This document shows, piece by piece, positions 41,753-51,364 of a stretch of DNA of 64,000 bases (position 1 is its first letter; every line of letters starts with the position of its first letter). The position numbers and the translations under genes were made by a program. The DNA is from UBA2357 sp041916775. Its GTDB lineage: Bacteria > Pseudomonadota > Gammaproteobacteria > Burkholderiales > Rhodocyclaceae. The DNA is taken from contig JAYRYZ010000017.1 in NCBI GenBank assembly GCA_041916775.1, positions 1 through 64,000 of the forward strand, written 5' to 3'. The notes under the pieces were generated by a model. It was not told the DNA's origin and did not search any database. It saw nothing but the letters and a program-made list of their open reading frames with translations.

Positions 41753-42580
41753 ATGCAGATTCACGACTCGATCGACAGCATTCGAGCCGCCCGCGCACGC
41801 GCAGGCAAGGTGGCCTTCGTACCCACCATGGGCAATCTCCACGATGGCCACATCACGCTGATGCGCGAGGCCGGCGAGCATGCGGACTCGGTGATCGCAA
41901 GCATCTTCGTGAACCGCCTGCAGTTCGGGCCGAGCGAGGACTTCGCAAAGTATCCGCGCACGCTCGAGGCCGACTGCGAGCGGCTGGAAGCTGCAGGCGT
42001 ACGGCACCTGTTCGCACCCACCGAGGCGGTGATCTACCCGGAGGTGCAGCACTTCTTCGTCGACCCGGCGCCCGCTCAGGTGTCCATCCTTGAGGGCGAG
42101 TTCCGTCCCGGGCACTTCCGCGGCGTGGCAACGGTGGTGCTGAAGCTGCTCAACATCGTGCAGCCCAATATCGCACTGTTCGGCAAGAAGGACTATCAGC
42201 AGCTCATCGTGCTGCGCAACATGATCCGCGAGCTGGCGCTGCCGGTCGAGGTGCTGCCTGGCGAAACGGTGCGCGCGCCGGACGGGCTGGCGCTATCGTC
42301 GCGCAATGGCTACCTCTCTCCCGAGGAGCGCGCGGAGGCGCCACGACTGCACCGCCACCTGACCATGATTCGCGATGCGGTGCGCGCAGGTGACCACGAC
42401 TTCCTCAAGCTCGAGAGTGAGGCGATGGCCGAACTGGAGGCGGTGGGCTGGGTGCCAGACTATATTGCGGTGCGTCGGCGGGCAGACCTCCAGCCGCCGG
42501 TGCAGGAGGACGACCCGCTGGTGGTCCTCGCAGCGGCCAGACTCGGACGTACCCGCCTCATCGACAACCTCGAGATCTGA
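41753..42580 (+). CDS. panC: Pantothenate synthetase (pantoate-beta-alanine ligase)
   Basis: The protein has 275 residues. It joins pantoate and beta-alanine with ATP through a pantoyl-adenylate. The HIGH-like motif PTMGNLHDGH, the segment FGKKDYQQL, GHFRGVATVVLKLLNIV and the KMSKS-equivalent SSRNGYLS are all present. The ATG at 41753 gives the usual N-terminus (MQIHDSIDSIRAAR). It forms a likely two-gene unit with panB. Confidence 0.97.
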   Translation: MQIHDSIDSIRAARARAGKVAFVPTMGNLHDGHITLMREAGEHADSVIASIFVNRLQFGPSEDFAKYPRTLEADCERLEAAGVRHLFAPTEAVIYPEVQHFFVDPAPAQVSILEGEFRPGHFRGVATVVLKLLNIVQPNIALFGKKDYQQLIVLRNMIRELALPVEVLPGETVRAPDGLALSSRNGYLSPEERAEAPRLHRHLTMIRDAVRAGDHDFLKLESEAMAELEAVGWVPDYIAVRRRADLQPPVQEDDPLVVLAAARLGRTRLIDNLEI

Positions 42581-42701
42581 CAGCGGCCGGAACTACACCG
42601 CGTCGAATGGTGTCTTTGAACGCATGGCTGGCAGCTGTGCGAGAATATGCGCGGCAGCAAGACCCCAGACCAATAAGCGAACCCACACCCGGGAGGGACT
42701 C

Positions 42702-43154
42702 ATGAGCACGACTTCGATCTTCGTCAAGCAGGTACTCGCGCAAAAGGGCAGCAAGACGTTTTCGGTCACCACCGACACCAGCGTGTTCGACGCCCTGGCC
42801 CTGATGGCCGAGCACGATATTGGCGCGGTGCTGGTGATGGAAGGCGACGCACTGAAGGGTATCTTCACGGAGCGGGATTACGCGCGCAAGGTCGTACTCA
42901 AGGGGCTGACATCGCGAACCGCCCTGGTCGGCGAGATGATGACAAGCAATGTGTTTACCGTGGCGCCGGACGACGACATCGCCTCGGTGATGAGCACCAT
43001 GACGCACAAACGCTTTCGCCACCTGCCGGTACTGGATGACGGCGAGGTGGTCGGCATCATCACGATCGGCGACGTCGTGAAGGCGGTGATGGATGAGCAG
43101 CAGGCGACAATCCAGCAACTCTCCAGCTACATCGCGGGCGACCTCGCGACCTGA
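42702..43154 (+). CDS. Protein of two CBS domains
   Basis: The protein has 150 residues, two CBS repeats and nothing else. Repeat one (SVFDALALMAEHDIGAVLVMEGDALKGIFTERDYARKV) and repeat two (DIASVMSTMTHKRFRHLPVLDDGEVVGIITIGDVVK) form one Bateman module, which usually binds an adenine nucleotide. GGGAGG lies in front of the ATG. Stand-alone CBS proteins of this length are common in betaproteobacteria; the partner is unknown. Confidence 0.9.
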   Translation: MSTTSIFVKQVLAQKGSKTFSVTTDTSVFDALALMAEHDIGAVLVMEGDALKGIFTERDYARKVVLKGLTSRTALVGEMMTSNVFTVAPDDDIASVMSTMTHKRFRHLPVLDDGEVVGIITIGDVVKAVMDEQQATIQQLSSYIAGDLAT

Positions 43155-43185
43155 CACGCCGCAATCCACTGCAGACCCGAATTGC

Positions 43186-43214
43186 GCGGGCCCGGATCAT
43201 CGATCCGGGCCCGC
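43186..43214. terminator. Perfect 13-bp hairpin shared by the CBS gene and pepN
   Basis: GCGGGCCCGGATC (43186-43198) and its exact complement (43202-43214) are separated by ATC. It lies between convergent stop codons. No long T tract follows, so it may act as a bidirectional terminator or RNA-stabilising end. Confidence 0.55.
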
Positions 43215-43244
43215 AGTCGTTTCGGCCACGCGCCAGGCAGTCGC

Positions 43245-45932
43245 TCAAACGTCGCGCAGCGCCTTGCCGACGATTTCGGCGACATCGCCCGACAATCCGG
43301 CGTGAGCAGCCACACGCTGGAGCTGCGCATGCGCAGAGTCGCGCAAATCTGGCCTCAACCGGCGCCAGTTCTCCAGCGCGCGCACCATGCGTGCAGACAC
43401 CTGAGGATTGAGCGCATCGAGCGCAATCACGCGATCCGCCCAGAACACATGGCCCGCGCCGTCGGCACGATGGAACTCGCCCGGATTGGCGCGGAAGAAA
43501 GTGCCGAGAAGTGCGTACACCTTGTTGGGGTTGTCGCGCGGAAAAGCCGGTTCGGCGAAAAGCGCCTCCACCTTCTCCAGCACCGGCGGAGCGTCGGCAG
43601 CCCAGCGCCAGGCGCCGGCCTGCAGCGCATACCACTTGTCCATCACCAGGGCATCGCCACCGAAGCGCTCGCGGAACTGCGCCAGCGCATACGCGGCGCG
43701 CGCGTGATCGGCGCTTTGCACCAGCGCTGCGACCGCGCCGACGCGGTCTGTCATGTTGGTCGCCTGATCGAACTGCTCCGACGCGAGTTGCAGCCCTGCT
43801 TCCTGACCAGCCGCACCCAGGTAACGCAGCGCCAGATTTCTCAGTGCGCGTCGCCCGGCGTCGTCCGGGTGGTAGCGATACGCGCCCTCGACGCGCATGC
43901 TCGCCGCAAGCGCGAGCCAGTCGTCTGCGAGTGCTTCGCCCAGCACCCGCATCAGCCGCAGCAGCGCACCGCGCAGTGCGGGAGGATCAGCGGGTGTCAT
44001 GCGGTCGAGCAGCACCATCTCGGCGGGCAGCGTCGCGCACAGCGCGCGGAAAGCCGGATCGAGCGTGACGTCGCTCACGAGCGCGCGCAGCGCCGCAATG
44101 AAACGCGCAGGCACCTCGACCTGTAGCGCCCCCTCGCCGTCCAGCAGCGAGAACACCACACGTTCCGCGTAACGTTGTGCGGCATCCCAGCGGTTGAAGG
44201 GATCGGCATCTTGCGCCATGCGGAAGGCGAGGTCGGCGTCGGACTCGTCGAACTCCAGAATCACCGGCGCGGAGAAACCGCGCAGCAGCGACACCACCGG
44301 ACGCGCCGGCACATCGACGAAACGCAGGACCGTGCGCTCCTCGGTGAGCGTGAAAATGCGGGTGGTCGCACCTGAAGCCGCTTCGCCCTCCAGCCGCAGC
44401 GGCAGGTCGCGCCCGTCCGGGCCGATCAGCCCGAGCGCGAACGGGATCACCAGCGGCAACTTCTCCGACTGCCCAGGGGTCGGCGGTGTGCGCTGGGTGA
44501 TGGTGAGCGTGCAGCTGGCCGTCGCCGGGTCGTGCTCGAGCGTTGCCCGCAGCCGAGGTGTGCCGGCCTGGCTGTACCAGCGCATGAACTGGTCGAGATC
44601 CCGGCCGTTGGCCTCGGCCATGCAATCGACGAAGTCGTCGCAGGTCACGGCACTGCCGTCGTGGTAGCTGAAATAGAGATCCATGCCATTGCGAAAACCC
44701 TCGTTGCCGAGGAGTGTGTGCAGCATGCGGATGACCTCGGCGCCCTTCTCATACACCGTCGCAGTGTAGAAGTTGTTGATTTCCTCGTAGCTGTCCGGCC
44801 GGATCGGGTGCGCCATCGGCCCACCATCTTCGGGGAACTGCGCAGCGCGCAGCGCCTTCACGTCGTCGATGCGCTTGACCGCGCGCGCCGAGGCGGCAGA
44901 GACTGCGCCCGCCTCGTCCGCAAGCATGTCGGCGGAGAACTGCTGGTCGCGAAAGACGGTGAGCCCTTCCTTGAGGGTGAGCTGGAACCAGTCCCGGCAG
45001 GTGACGCGGTTGCCGGTCCAGTTGTGGAAGTACTCGTGCGCGACGACGCTCTCGATGCCTTCGTAGTCGATGTCCGTCGCCGTCTCCGGCTTCGCGAGCA
45101 CGTACTTGGCATTGAAGATGTTGAGCCCTTTGTTCTCCATCGCCCCCATGTTGAAGTCCGACACCGCGACGATCATGTAGCGGTCGAGATCGAGCTCCAG
45201 CCCAAAGGTGCGCTCGTCCCAGCGCAGCGCCGCCTCGAGCGACGCGAGCGCATGCGCGGTGCGGTCAAGGTTGCCCGGCTCCACCCACACCTGCAGCAAC
45301 ACCTCGCGCCCGGACATGGTGGTGACGTGCCGCTCCGCGGCCACCAGATCGGCCGCAACCAACGCGAAGAGGTAGGACGGCTTGGGAAAGGGATCGACCC
45401 AGCGCGCGTAATGCCAGCCGTCCTCCAGGGCGCCGCTCGCCGCGAGGTTGCCGTTACCGAGCAGCACCGGGCAGACGGCGCGCTCGGCCTCGATGGTGAC
45501 GGTGTAGCACGCCATGACGTCCGGGCGATCGGGGAAGTAGGTGATGCGTCTGAAGCCTTCCGCCTCGCACTGGGTGTAGTAGCCGCCATGCGACAGGTAA
45601 AGGCCCGACAGCGCGGTATTGGCGCGTGGGTTGATGCGGGTGACGATCTCCAGCACTGCGGTGTCGCCGCCAAGCGCAACGTCGATGCCCCCCTCGAAGC
45701 TGCGAACCTGGCCGGGTTCCGGCGGATGGCCGTCCACCAGCAGGCCGAGGAGTTCGAGCGCCTCGCCGTCCAGACGCAGCGGCGCAATCGCGGCCGCAGG
45801 GTTACGGAGGCACTGCAAGATACTCGTGACGCGCGTATCTTCCGGGGCGAGGCGGAATCGCAGATCGACCTGTGAAACGGTCCATGCCGGAGGGGTGTAG
45901 GCGTCGCGAAGAACGGTGCCATTCGAAGTCAT
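43245..45932 (-). CDS. pepN: Aminopeptidase N (M1 family)
   Basis: The protein has 895 residues, typical of proteobacterial PepN. It removes N-terminal residues from peptides in the cytosol. The exopeptidase motif GAMENKGLNIFN and the zinc motif HEYFHNWTGNRVTCRDWFQLTLKEG (HEYFH at 299-303, third ligand Glu 18 residues on) are intact. The C-terminal helical domain of the alanyl aminopeptidase type is full length. I used the ATG at 45932, which gives the usual short N-terminus; an upstream frame to 46019 adds an unlikely leader. Confidence 0.96.
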   Translation of the reverse strand: MTSNGTVLRDAYTPPAWTVSQVDLRFRLAPEDTRVTSILQCLRNPAAAIAPLRLDGEALELLGLLVDGHPPEPGQVRSFEGGIDVALGGDTAVLEIVTRINPRANTALSGLYLSHGGYYTQCEAEGFRRITYFPDRPDVMACYTVTIEAERAVCPVLLGNGNLAASGALEDGWHYARWVDPFPKPSYLFALVAADLVAAERHVTTMSGREVLLQVWVEPGNLDRTAHALASLEAALRWDERTFGLELDLDRYMIVAVSDFNMGAMENKGLNIFNAKYVLAKPETATDIDYEGIESVVAHEYFHNWTGNRVTCRDWFQLTLKEGLTVFRDQQFSADMLADEAGAVSAASARAVKRIDDVKALRAAQFPEDGGPMAHPIRPDSYEEINNFYTATVYEKGAEVIRMLHTLLGNEGFRNGMDLYFSYHDGSAVTCDDFVDCMAEANGRDLDQFMRWYSQAGTPRLRATLEHDPATASCTLTITQRTPPTPGQSEKLPLVIPFALGLIGPDGRDLPLRLEGEAASGATTRIFTLTEERTVLRFVDVPARPVVSLLRGFSAPVILEFDESDADLAFRMAQDADPFNRWDAAQRYAERVVFSLLDGEGALQVEVPARFIAALRALVSDVTLDPAFRALCATLPAEMVLLDRMTPADPPALRGALLRLMRVLGEALADDWLALAASMRVEGAYRYHPDDAGRRALRNLALRYLGAAGQEAGLQLASEQFDQATNMTDRVGAVAALVQSADHARAAYALAQFRERFGGDALVMDKWYALQAGAWRWAADAPPVLEKVEALFAEPAFPRDNPNKVYALLGTFFRANPGEFHRADGAGHVFWADRVIALDALNPQVSARMVRALENWRRLRPDLRDSAHAQLQRVAAHAGLSGDVAEIVGKALRDV

Positions 45933-46067
45933 GAACTTGTCCTGATTGTCCTGTCCGCCCCGGGTGCGGGTTGCGGTATGGCTGTGATGAGCGTTACGGA
46001 ATGGATACGGCGTGGTCACAGTGTGGAGACGCAGTCGTGACCCGGCCGCAAGGTCGGAACCGGGCGT

Positions 46068-46958
46068 TCAAGGCACGATCAGCACATCGCCAGTCGAGAA
46101 CCCGAGGACATGCCGCGCGACGCTGCCCACCAGCCACTCCTCGATCAGGCTCTTGCCCTGGCGCCCGAGCACGACGAGGTCGCAGCCATGCTCGCGCTCC
46201 GCTTCCAGGATCGCACGCGTCGGCTCGCCATGCACGAGCACGCGTTGCACTCGGTCCTCAGGCAACCCGGCTTCGGCGACGAGCCGGTTCATCTGCTCCA
46301 GCGCGCGCTGCTTGGCGGCGATGCGCAGGTGCCCGATCTGCTCGTCATCCACTCCGGCATGGCGCAGCTTTCCCTCGAACGGCACCTCGAACGCATGCAA
46401 CAGCACGACCTCGGCCTCGGGCGCAACTCGCTGCGCGAGCGTCAGGCAAGGCAGCGACTGGGACGAGAAGTCGACCGGCACCAGTACCCTGCCGAATGCG
46501 GCCTCGGGCACGTTCTTCACCACCAGCAGCGGGCGCCGGAGACGCGACAGCACGCGCTCGGTAGTCGTCCCCAACACCAGCTCCGAGATGAAGCCCGCGC
46601 CGCGGTCCGCCAACACGACCAGCGCAGCGTCCTCACGCTCGGCCTGGTCGGCGATCTCCTTCACGGCCGAGCCTATCGTCAGCTGCGCAGTGGCGGCGAT
46701 GCCGTGATCGGCCGACTGGGCGCGTGCCAGCGCCGCAAGCGCGTCTGCCTCCTGGCGCACCACATCGTCACCGACGCCAACTCCGCCATCGGGGACGAGG
46801 AGATCGTGCAGCACGTCGAGCGCACCACGCTTCACCACATGCAGCAGCCTCAACCCGGCTCCATTCATCGCGGCGAGCATCGCCGCCCGGTTCACCGCCG
46901 CAGTCGCAGGTGCGGAGAAATCCGTGCCTACCAGTATCGTGCGTGTCGCATCATGCAT
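46068..46958 (-). CDS. Tandem universal stress protein (two Usp domains)
   Basis: The protein has 296 residues. Domain one (ILVGTDFSAPATAAVNRAAMLA to VVLADRG... LVVK) and domain two (VLVPVDFSSQSLPCLTLAQRVA to LGRQGKSLIEEWLVGSVARHVLGFSTGDVLIVP) are both UspA folds. The second has the ATP-binding type G-x2-G-x9-G(S) pattern (GRQGKSLIEEWLVGS). Such tandem Usp proteins are often induced under stress or low oxygen. It stands alone between pepN and the RDD gene. Confidence 0.9.
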   Translation of the reverse strand: MHDATRTILVGTDFSAPATAAVNRAAMLAAMNGAGLRLLHVVKRGALDVLHDLLVPDGGVGVGDDVVRQEADALAALARAQSADHGIAATAQLTIGSAVKEIADQAEREDAALVVLADRGAGFISELVLGTTTERVLSRLRRPLLVVKNVPEAAFGRVLVPVDFSSQSLPCLTLAQRVAPEAEVVLLHAFEVPFEGKLRHAGVDDEQIGHLRIAAKQRALEQMNRLVAEAGLPEDRVQRVLVHGEPTRAILEAEREHGCDLVVLGRQGKSLIEEWLVGSVARHVLGFSTGDVLIVP

Positions 46959-47038
46959 AAGGGATTCTCCCGGGATTCAATCGAGCTGACCACGAGGCGG
47001 CGAAAGCGTTCGCAGCCTTGCTGCAGTCAATGAAGCGC

Positions 47039-47566
47039 TCATCCTGCCTGCGTCTTGGGTGGCAGCGGCATAAGCACGATGCGCGTACCTGCCAGACGAT
47101 CGTGCAGGAACTGACGGTCACGATCCACCAGCGCCCACAACACGCCGATGCCCAACAGCCACAGGGAAGGCCAGCAGAGCAGGTATCTCAACCAAGCGGT
47201 CGTGGCGCCCGGCGTGCGCCCATCCGCAGCATTGACAATGCAAAGCCGCCAGGTCTGCATCGCAAGGGTCTGACCCCGCCCGGTCCAATACCAGACGAAA
47301 TAGGCACCCAGTACGAGGAACACGTGGATCCACATCAGCCATCCGGGCATCGTCCAGTTGAACAGGACCCCCAGGATGAGGTTTGGCACCATGAACGTCA
47401 GCGCGAGAATCCCGGCCAACAGCAGAACCTCGTAAACCATGCTCGCGACACGCCTGCGCACGCCGGCAAGTTCGACGACGGTACGCCCCCCCGGCTCTGC
47501 AGGGCCACTACCCTGCCCGGTGACGGCGTTCATGCCTTGAGACTGCTGGGCGTTTTTTTTCTTCAT
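47039..47566 (-). CDS. RDD-family membrane protein
   Basis: The protein has 175 residues with about three to four transmembrane segments. The RDD motif region (ELAGVRRRVASMVYEVLLLAGILA) near residue 32, the segment WTGRGQTLAMQTWRLCIV and the late DRDRQFLHDRLAGTRIV are diagnostic of the family. Function is unsettled; some members are proposed sodium/proton or osmotic transporters. It lies divergent from ilvB across a 225-base gap that shows no clear attenuator. Confidence 0.85.
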   Translation of the reverse strand: MKKKNAQQSQGMNAVTGQGSGPAEPGGRTVVELAGVRRRVASMVYEVLLLAGILALTFMVPNLILGVLFNWTMPGWLMWIHVFLVLGAYFVWYWTGRGQTLAMQTWRLCIVNAADGRTPGATTAWLRYLLCWPSLWLLGIGVLWALVDRDRQFLHDRLAGTRIVLMPLPPKTQAG

Positions 47567-47791
47567 CGGTATCGTCGTGGAAGGATTCGGCAGATGTGCG
47601 AAGCTTCGAGGGCGAGCCGCACACCCTTGGCCTTGAAACAGGAGCGCGCCCGGGAAAACCTCGCCCCACCGGCCGCAATGCGGACCGCCTCGGACAGCGA
47701 AGTGGTAACGACCTCAGTGGTGGCGACCTTGACCAAAACACCTGCGGACGGTAACGTTCGCCGTTTGATTCAATGTCGATGCGAGTGTGAG

Positions 47792-49501
47792 ATGGTGCTT
47801 ACGGGTGCGGAAATTGTAATCAGGTGCCTTCGGGAAGAAAAGGTCGAATACGTATTCGGCTATCCGGGCGGCGCCGTGCTTTACATCTACGACGCGCTCT
47901 TCAACCAGAAATCGGTCCGTCACGTGCTGGTGCGCCACGAGCAGGCCGCGGTACATGCTGCCGACGGCTTCGCCCGCTCCACCCACACGGTCGGTGTCGC
48001 GCTGGTCACGTCCGGCCCGGGTGCCACCAATGCCGTCACCGGCATCGCCACCGCCTACTGCGACTCCATCCCGATGGTGATCATCTCGGGCCAGGTGCCC
48101 ACCGCGGCGATCGGTCAGGATGCCTTCCAGGAGGTCGACACCGTCGGCATCACGCGACCGTGCGTGAAGCACAACTTCCTGGTGAAGGACGTGCGCGACA
48201 TCGCCGCGACGATGAAGAAGGCCTTCCATCTAGCGCGTACCGGCCGGCCCGGCCCGGTGCTGGTGGATATCCCCAAGGACATCACCAACCAGAAGTGCGC
48301 CTTCGAGTACCCGCGCGAAGTCGCGATGCGCTCTTACAGCCCGGTCGTGAAGGGGCATCAGGGTCAGATCAGGAAGGCGGTGCAGCTCCTGCTGGAAGCC
48401 AAACGGCCGATGATCTACACCGGCGGTGGCGTGATCCTGTCCAACGCGGCGGAACGACTCACGAAGCTAACCCGGCTGCTCGGTTACCCGATCACCAACA
48501 CGCTGATGGGGCTCGGCGGCTATCCCGCCTCCGACCGCCAGTACCTCGGTATGCCGGGCATGCACGGCACCTTCGAGGCGAACATGTCGATGCACTTCTG
48601 CGACGTGCTGCTCGCCGTGGGCGCGCGCTTCGACGACCGCGTCATCGGCAACCCGGCGCACTTCGCCGAGGAGCCGCGCAAGATCATTCACATCGATGTC
48701 GACCCGTCATCGATCTCCAAGCGCGTCAAGGTCGATGTGCCCATCGTCGGCGATGTGAACGAAGTGCTCGACGAGATGATCCGCCAGCTCGAGTCCGGCA
48801 GCGCCAAACCGAATCCCGACGCGCTCGCCGCATGGTGGAAACAGGTCGAGGAATGGCGCAGCCGCAAATGCATGCAGTTCAGGAACTCGGACGAGATCAT
48901 CAAGCCGCAGTTCGTGATCCAGAAACTCTGGGAGGTCACCGGCGGCGAAGCCATCGTGACCTCCGACGTCGGTCAGCACCAGATGTGGGCTGCACAGTAC
49001 TACCGCTTCGACAAGCCGCGCCGCTGGCTCAACTCGGGCGGCCTCGGCACCATGGGTGTGGGCCTGCCCTACGCGATGGGCGCACAGCTCGCGCATCCCG
49101 ACATGCCGGTCGCCTGTGTCACCGGCGAAGCCTCGATCCAGATGTGCATTCAGGAGCTGTCGACCTGCAAGCAGTTCCGCCTGCCGATCAAGATCTGCAA
49201 CCTCAACAACCGCTACCTCGGCATGGTGCGTCAGTGGCAGGAGCTCTTCCACGGCGAACGCTACTCCGAGTCCTACATGGATTCACTGCCCGACTTCGCC
49301 AAGCTCGCCGAGGCCTATGGCCATGTGGGCCTGCGCATCGACCGCCCGGCCGACGTGGAAGGCGCGCTGCGCGAGGCGTTCTCGCGCAAGAACGACCTCG
49401 TCTTCCTCGACTTCCAGGTGGACCAGACCGAGAACGTCTATCCGATGGTCCAGGGCGGCAAGGGCCTCACCGAGATGATTCTCTCGGCCGAGGATCTCTG
49501 A
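47792..49501 (+). CDS. ilvB: Acetolactate synthase large (catalytic) subunit
   Basis: The protein has 569 residues. TPP-dependent condensation of pyruvate starts valine and isoleucine synthesis. The catalytic Glu lies in VLVRHEQAAVHAADGFARS; DTVGITRPCVKHN and the TPP region VTGEASIQM to NLNNRYLGMVRQWQ are present. I chose ATG 47792 (MVLTGAEIVIRCL) because it matches the family N-terminus; the same frame stays open far upstream and an ATG at 47680 would add 37 residues with no family support. The ribosome site is weak. It is followed by ilvH and ilvC in the same direction. Confidence 0.95.
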   Translation: MVLTGAEIVIRCLREEKVEYVFGYPGGAVLYIYDALFNQKSVRHVLVRHEQAAVHAADGFARSTHTVGVALVTSGPGATNAVTGIATAYCDSIPMVIISGQVPTAAIGQDAFQEVDTVGITRPCVKHNFLVKDVRDIAATMKKAFHLARTGRPGPVLVDIPKDITNQKCAFEYPREVAMRSYSPVVKGHQGQIRKAVQLLLEAKRPMIYTGGGVILSNAAERLTKLTRLLGYPITNTLMGLGGYPASDRQYLGMPGMHGTFEANMSMHFCDVLLAVGARFDDRVIGNPAHFAEEPRKIIHIDVDPSSISKRVKVDVPIVGDVNEVLDEMIRQLESGSAKPNPDALAAWWKQVEEWRSRKCMQFRNSDEIIKPQFVIQKLWEVTGGEAIVTSDVGQHQMWAAQYYRFDKPRRWLNSGGLGTMGVGLPYAMGAQLAHPDMPVACVTGEASIQMCIQELSTCKQFRLPIKICNLNNRYLGMVRQWQELFHGERYSESYMDSLPDFAKLAEAYGHVGLRIDRPADVEGALREAFSRKNDLVFLDFQVDQTENVYPMVQGGKGLTEMILSAEDL

Positions 49502-49571
49502 CCCGCGCCCGCCCACGCGGGCGGCCGAAGCACCCGGCGGCCCGCGCACCCAGATCCTTCAAGGGTTCAAC

Positions 49572-50063
49572 ATGAGACATGTCATCTCGCTACTGATCGA
49601 AAACGAATCCGGCGCGCTGTCGCGCGTGTCGGGGCTCTTCTCCGCGCGCGGCTACAACATCGAATCGCTCACCGTGGCGCCCACCGAAGACGCCTCGATG
49701 TCGCGCATGACCATCGTCACCAGCGGCTCCGACGAAATCATCGAGCAGATCACCAAGCAGCTCAACAAGCTCGTCGAGGTGATCAAGGTGGTCGACATCT
49801 CCGAGTCGGCCCACATCGAGCGCGAGCTGATGCTCGTGAAGGTGCGCGCCACCGGCAAGGAGCGCGAGGAGATGAAGCGCATGGCGGACATCTTCCGCGC
49901 GCGCATCATCGACGTCAGCGACACGTCCTACGTGATCGAGCTCACCGGCAACCAGAGCAAGCTCGACGCCTTCGTCGCCGCGCTCGAGCCCGAGCTGGTG
50001 CTCGAAACCGTGCGCTCGGGCGTGTGCGGCATCGGCCGCGGCGACCGCGTCCTGAAAGTTTGA
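49572..50063 (+). CDS. ilvH: Acetolactate synthase small (regulatory) subunit
   Basis: The protein has 163 residues. An N-terminal ACT domain (HVISLLIENESGALSRVSGLFSARGYNIESLTVAPTED) is followed by a second ACT-like half (LMLVKVRATGKEREEMKRMADIFRARIIDVSDTSYVIELTG). It binds valine and sets the activity of the large subunit. It starts 70 bases after ilvB. Full length and well conserved. Confidence 0.97.
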   Translation: MRHVISLLIENESGALSRVSGLFSARGYNIESLTVAPTEDASMSRMTIVTSGSDEIIEQITKQLNKLVEVIKVVDISESAHIERELMLVKVRATGKEREEMKRMADIFRARIIDVSDTSYVIELTGNQSKLDAFVAALEPELVLETVRSGVCGIGRGDRVLKV

Positions 50064-50152
50064 ACCACGGGCGACCCGGCCGCGGCACGCCGCGGGCTTC
50101 ACGAGCCGGGCAAACCCACCATCCCGCCAATGACTGTGCAACGAGGAAACAC

Positions 50153-51169
50153 ATGAAAGTTTATTACGACAAGGATGCCGACCTCTCCCTGATCAAGGGC
50201 AAGAAGGTCACCATCGTCGGCTACGGCTCGCAAGGCCACGCCCACGCCCAGAACCTGTCCGACTCTGGCGTCAAGGTCACCGTCGGCCTGCGCAAGGGCG
50301 GCGCATCCTGGGACAAGGCCAAGAACGCCGGCCTCAAGGTCGAGGAGATCGACAAGGCCGTCAAGGGCGCCGACGTCGTGATGATCCTGCTGCCGGACGA
50401 GAACATCCCGCAGGTGTACAAGGAAGAAGTCGAACCGAACATCAAGAAGGGTGCAGCCCTCGCCTTCGCCCACGGCTTCAACGTGCATTACAACCAGGTC
50501 GTGCCGCGCGCCGACCTCGACGTGATCATGGTCGCCCCGAAGGGCCCCGGCCACACCGTGCGCTCCGAGTACCTGAAGGGCGGTGGCGTGCCGTCGCTGA
50601 TCGCGGTGCATCAGGACGTGTCCGGCAAGGCCCGCGACATCGCCCTCTCCTACGCTGCAGCCAATGGCGGCACCAAGGGTGGCGTGATCGAGACCAACTT
50701 CCGTGAAGAAACCGAGACCGACCTCTTCGGCGAACAGGCCGTGCTCTGCGGCGGCGCCGTCGAGCTGGTGAAGATGGGCTTCGAGACCCTCACCGAGGCG
50801 GGCTACGCGCCCGAGATGGCCTACTTCGAGTGCCTGCACGAGCTGAAGCTGATCGTCGACTTGATGTACGAAGGCGGCATCGCCAACATGAACTACTCGA
50901 TCTCGAACAACGCCGAGTACGGCGAGTACGTGACCGGCCCGGAAGTCATCAACGAAGAATCGCGCTACGCGATGCGCGAGGCTCTCAAGCGCATCCAGAC
51001 CGGCGAGTACGCGAAGATGTTCATCCTGGAAGGCCGCACCGGCTACCCGAGCATGACCGCCCGCCGCCGCCTCAACGCCGCCCACCCGATCGAGACGGTC
51101 GGCGCCGAGCTGCGCGAGATGATGCCCTGGATCAAGAAGAACAAGCTCGTCGACCAGTCCAAGAACTGA
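50153..51169 (+). CDS. ilvC: Ketol-acid reductoisomerase (class I)
   Basis: The protein has 338 residues, the class I length. The NADPH-binding motif is VGYGSQGHAHAQNL, and the C-terminal knotted domain holds the magnesium-binding acids in ETETDLFGEQAVLCGG and GFETLTEAGYAPEMAYFECLHELKLI. It converts acetolactate to dihydroxyisovalerate, following IlvBH. AACGAGGAAACAC gives a good ribosome site. A strong terminator follows the gene. Confidence 0.98.
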   Translation: MKVYYDKDADLSLIKGKKVTIVGYGSQGHAHAQNLSDSGVKVTVGLRKGGASWDKAKNAGLKVEEIDKAVKGADVVMILLPDENIPQVYKEEVEPNIKKGAALAFAHGFNVHYNQVVPRADLDVIMVAPKGPGHTVRSEYLKGGGVPSLIAVHQDVSGKARDIALSYAAANGGTKGGVIETNFREETETDLFGEQAVLCGGAVELVKMGFETLTEAGYAPEMAYFECLHELKLIVDLMYEGGIANMNYSISNNAEYGEYVTGPEVINEESRYAMREALKRIQTGEYAKMFILEGRTGYPSMTARRRLNAAHPIETVGAELREMMPWIKKNKLVDQSKN

Positions 51170-51184
51170 TCGCAGCCCAGTCGG

Positions 51185-51220
51185 AAGGCCGGCTCCGCGT
51201 CGCCGCGGGCCGGCCTTTTT
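51185..51220 (+). terminator. Rho-independent terminator after ilvC
   Basis: AAGGCCGGC...GCCGGCCTTTTT forms a 7-bp GC stem (51187-51193 with 51209-51215), followed by TTTTTCCTTTT. It closes the ilvBHC unit. Confidence 0.9.
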
Positions 51221-51364
51221 CCTTTTGGCGCCCAACGCGTGCACAAAACCCGCTTGCCCTTGGCGTCGAGACGCATGCGCGCGTTCGCAGACGCGTGACG
51301 GAAGCGCAATGCGCTTGCGGTAGAATTCGAGGCTCACAGTCTCGCCCGACCCGGGAAACTTCGC

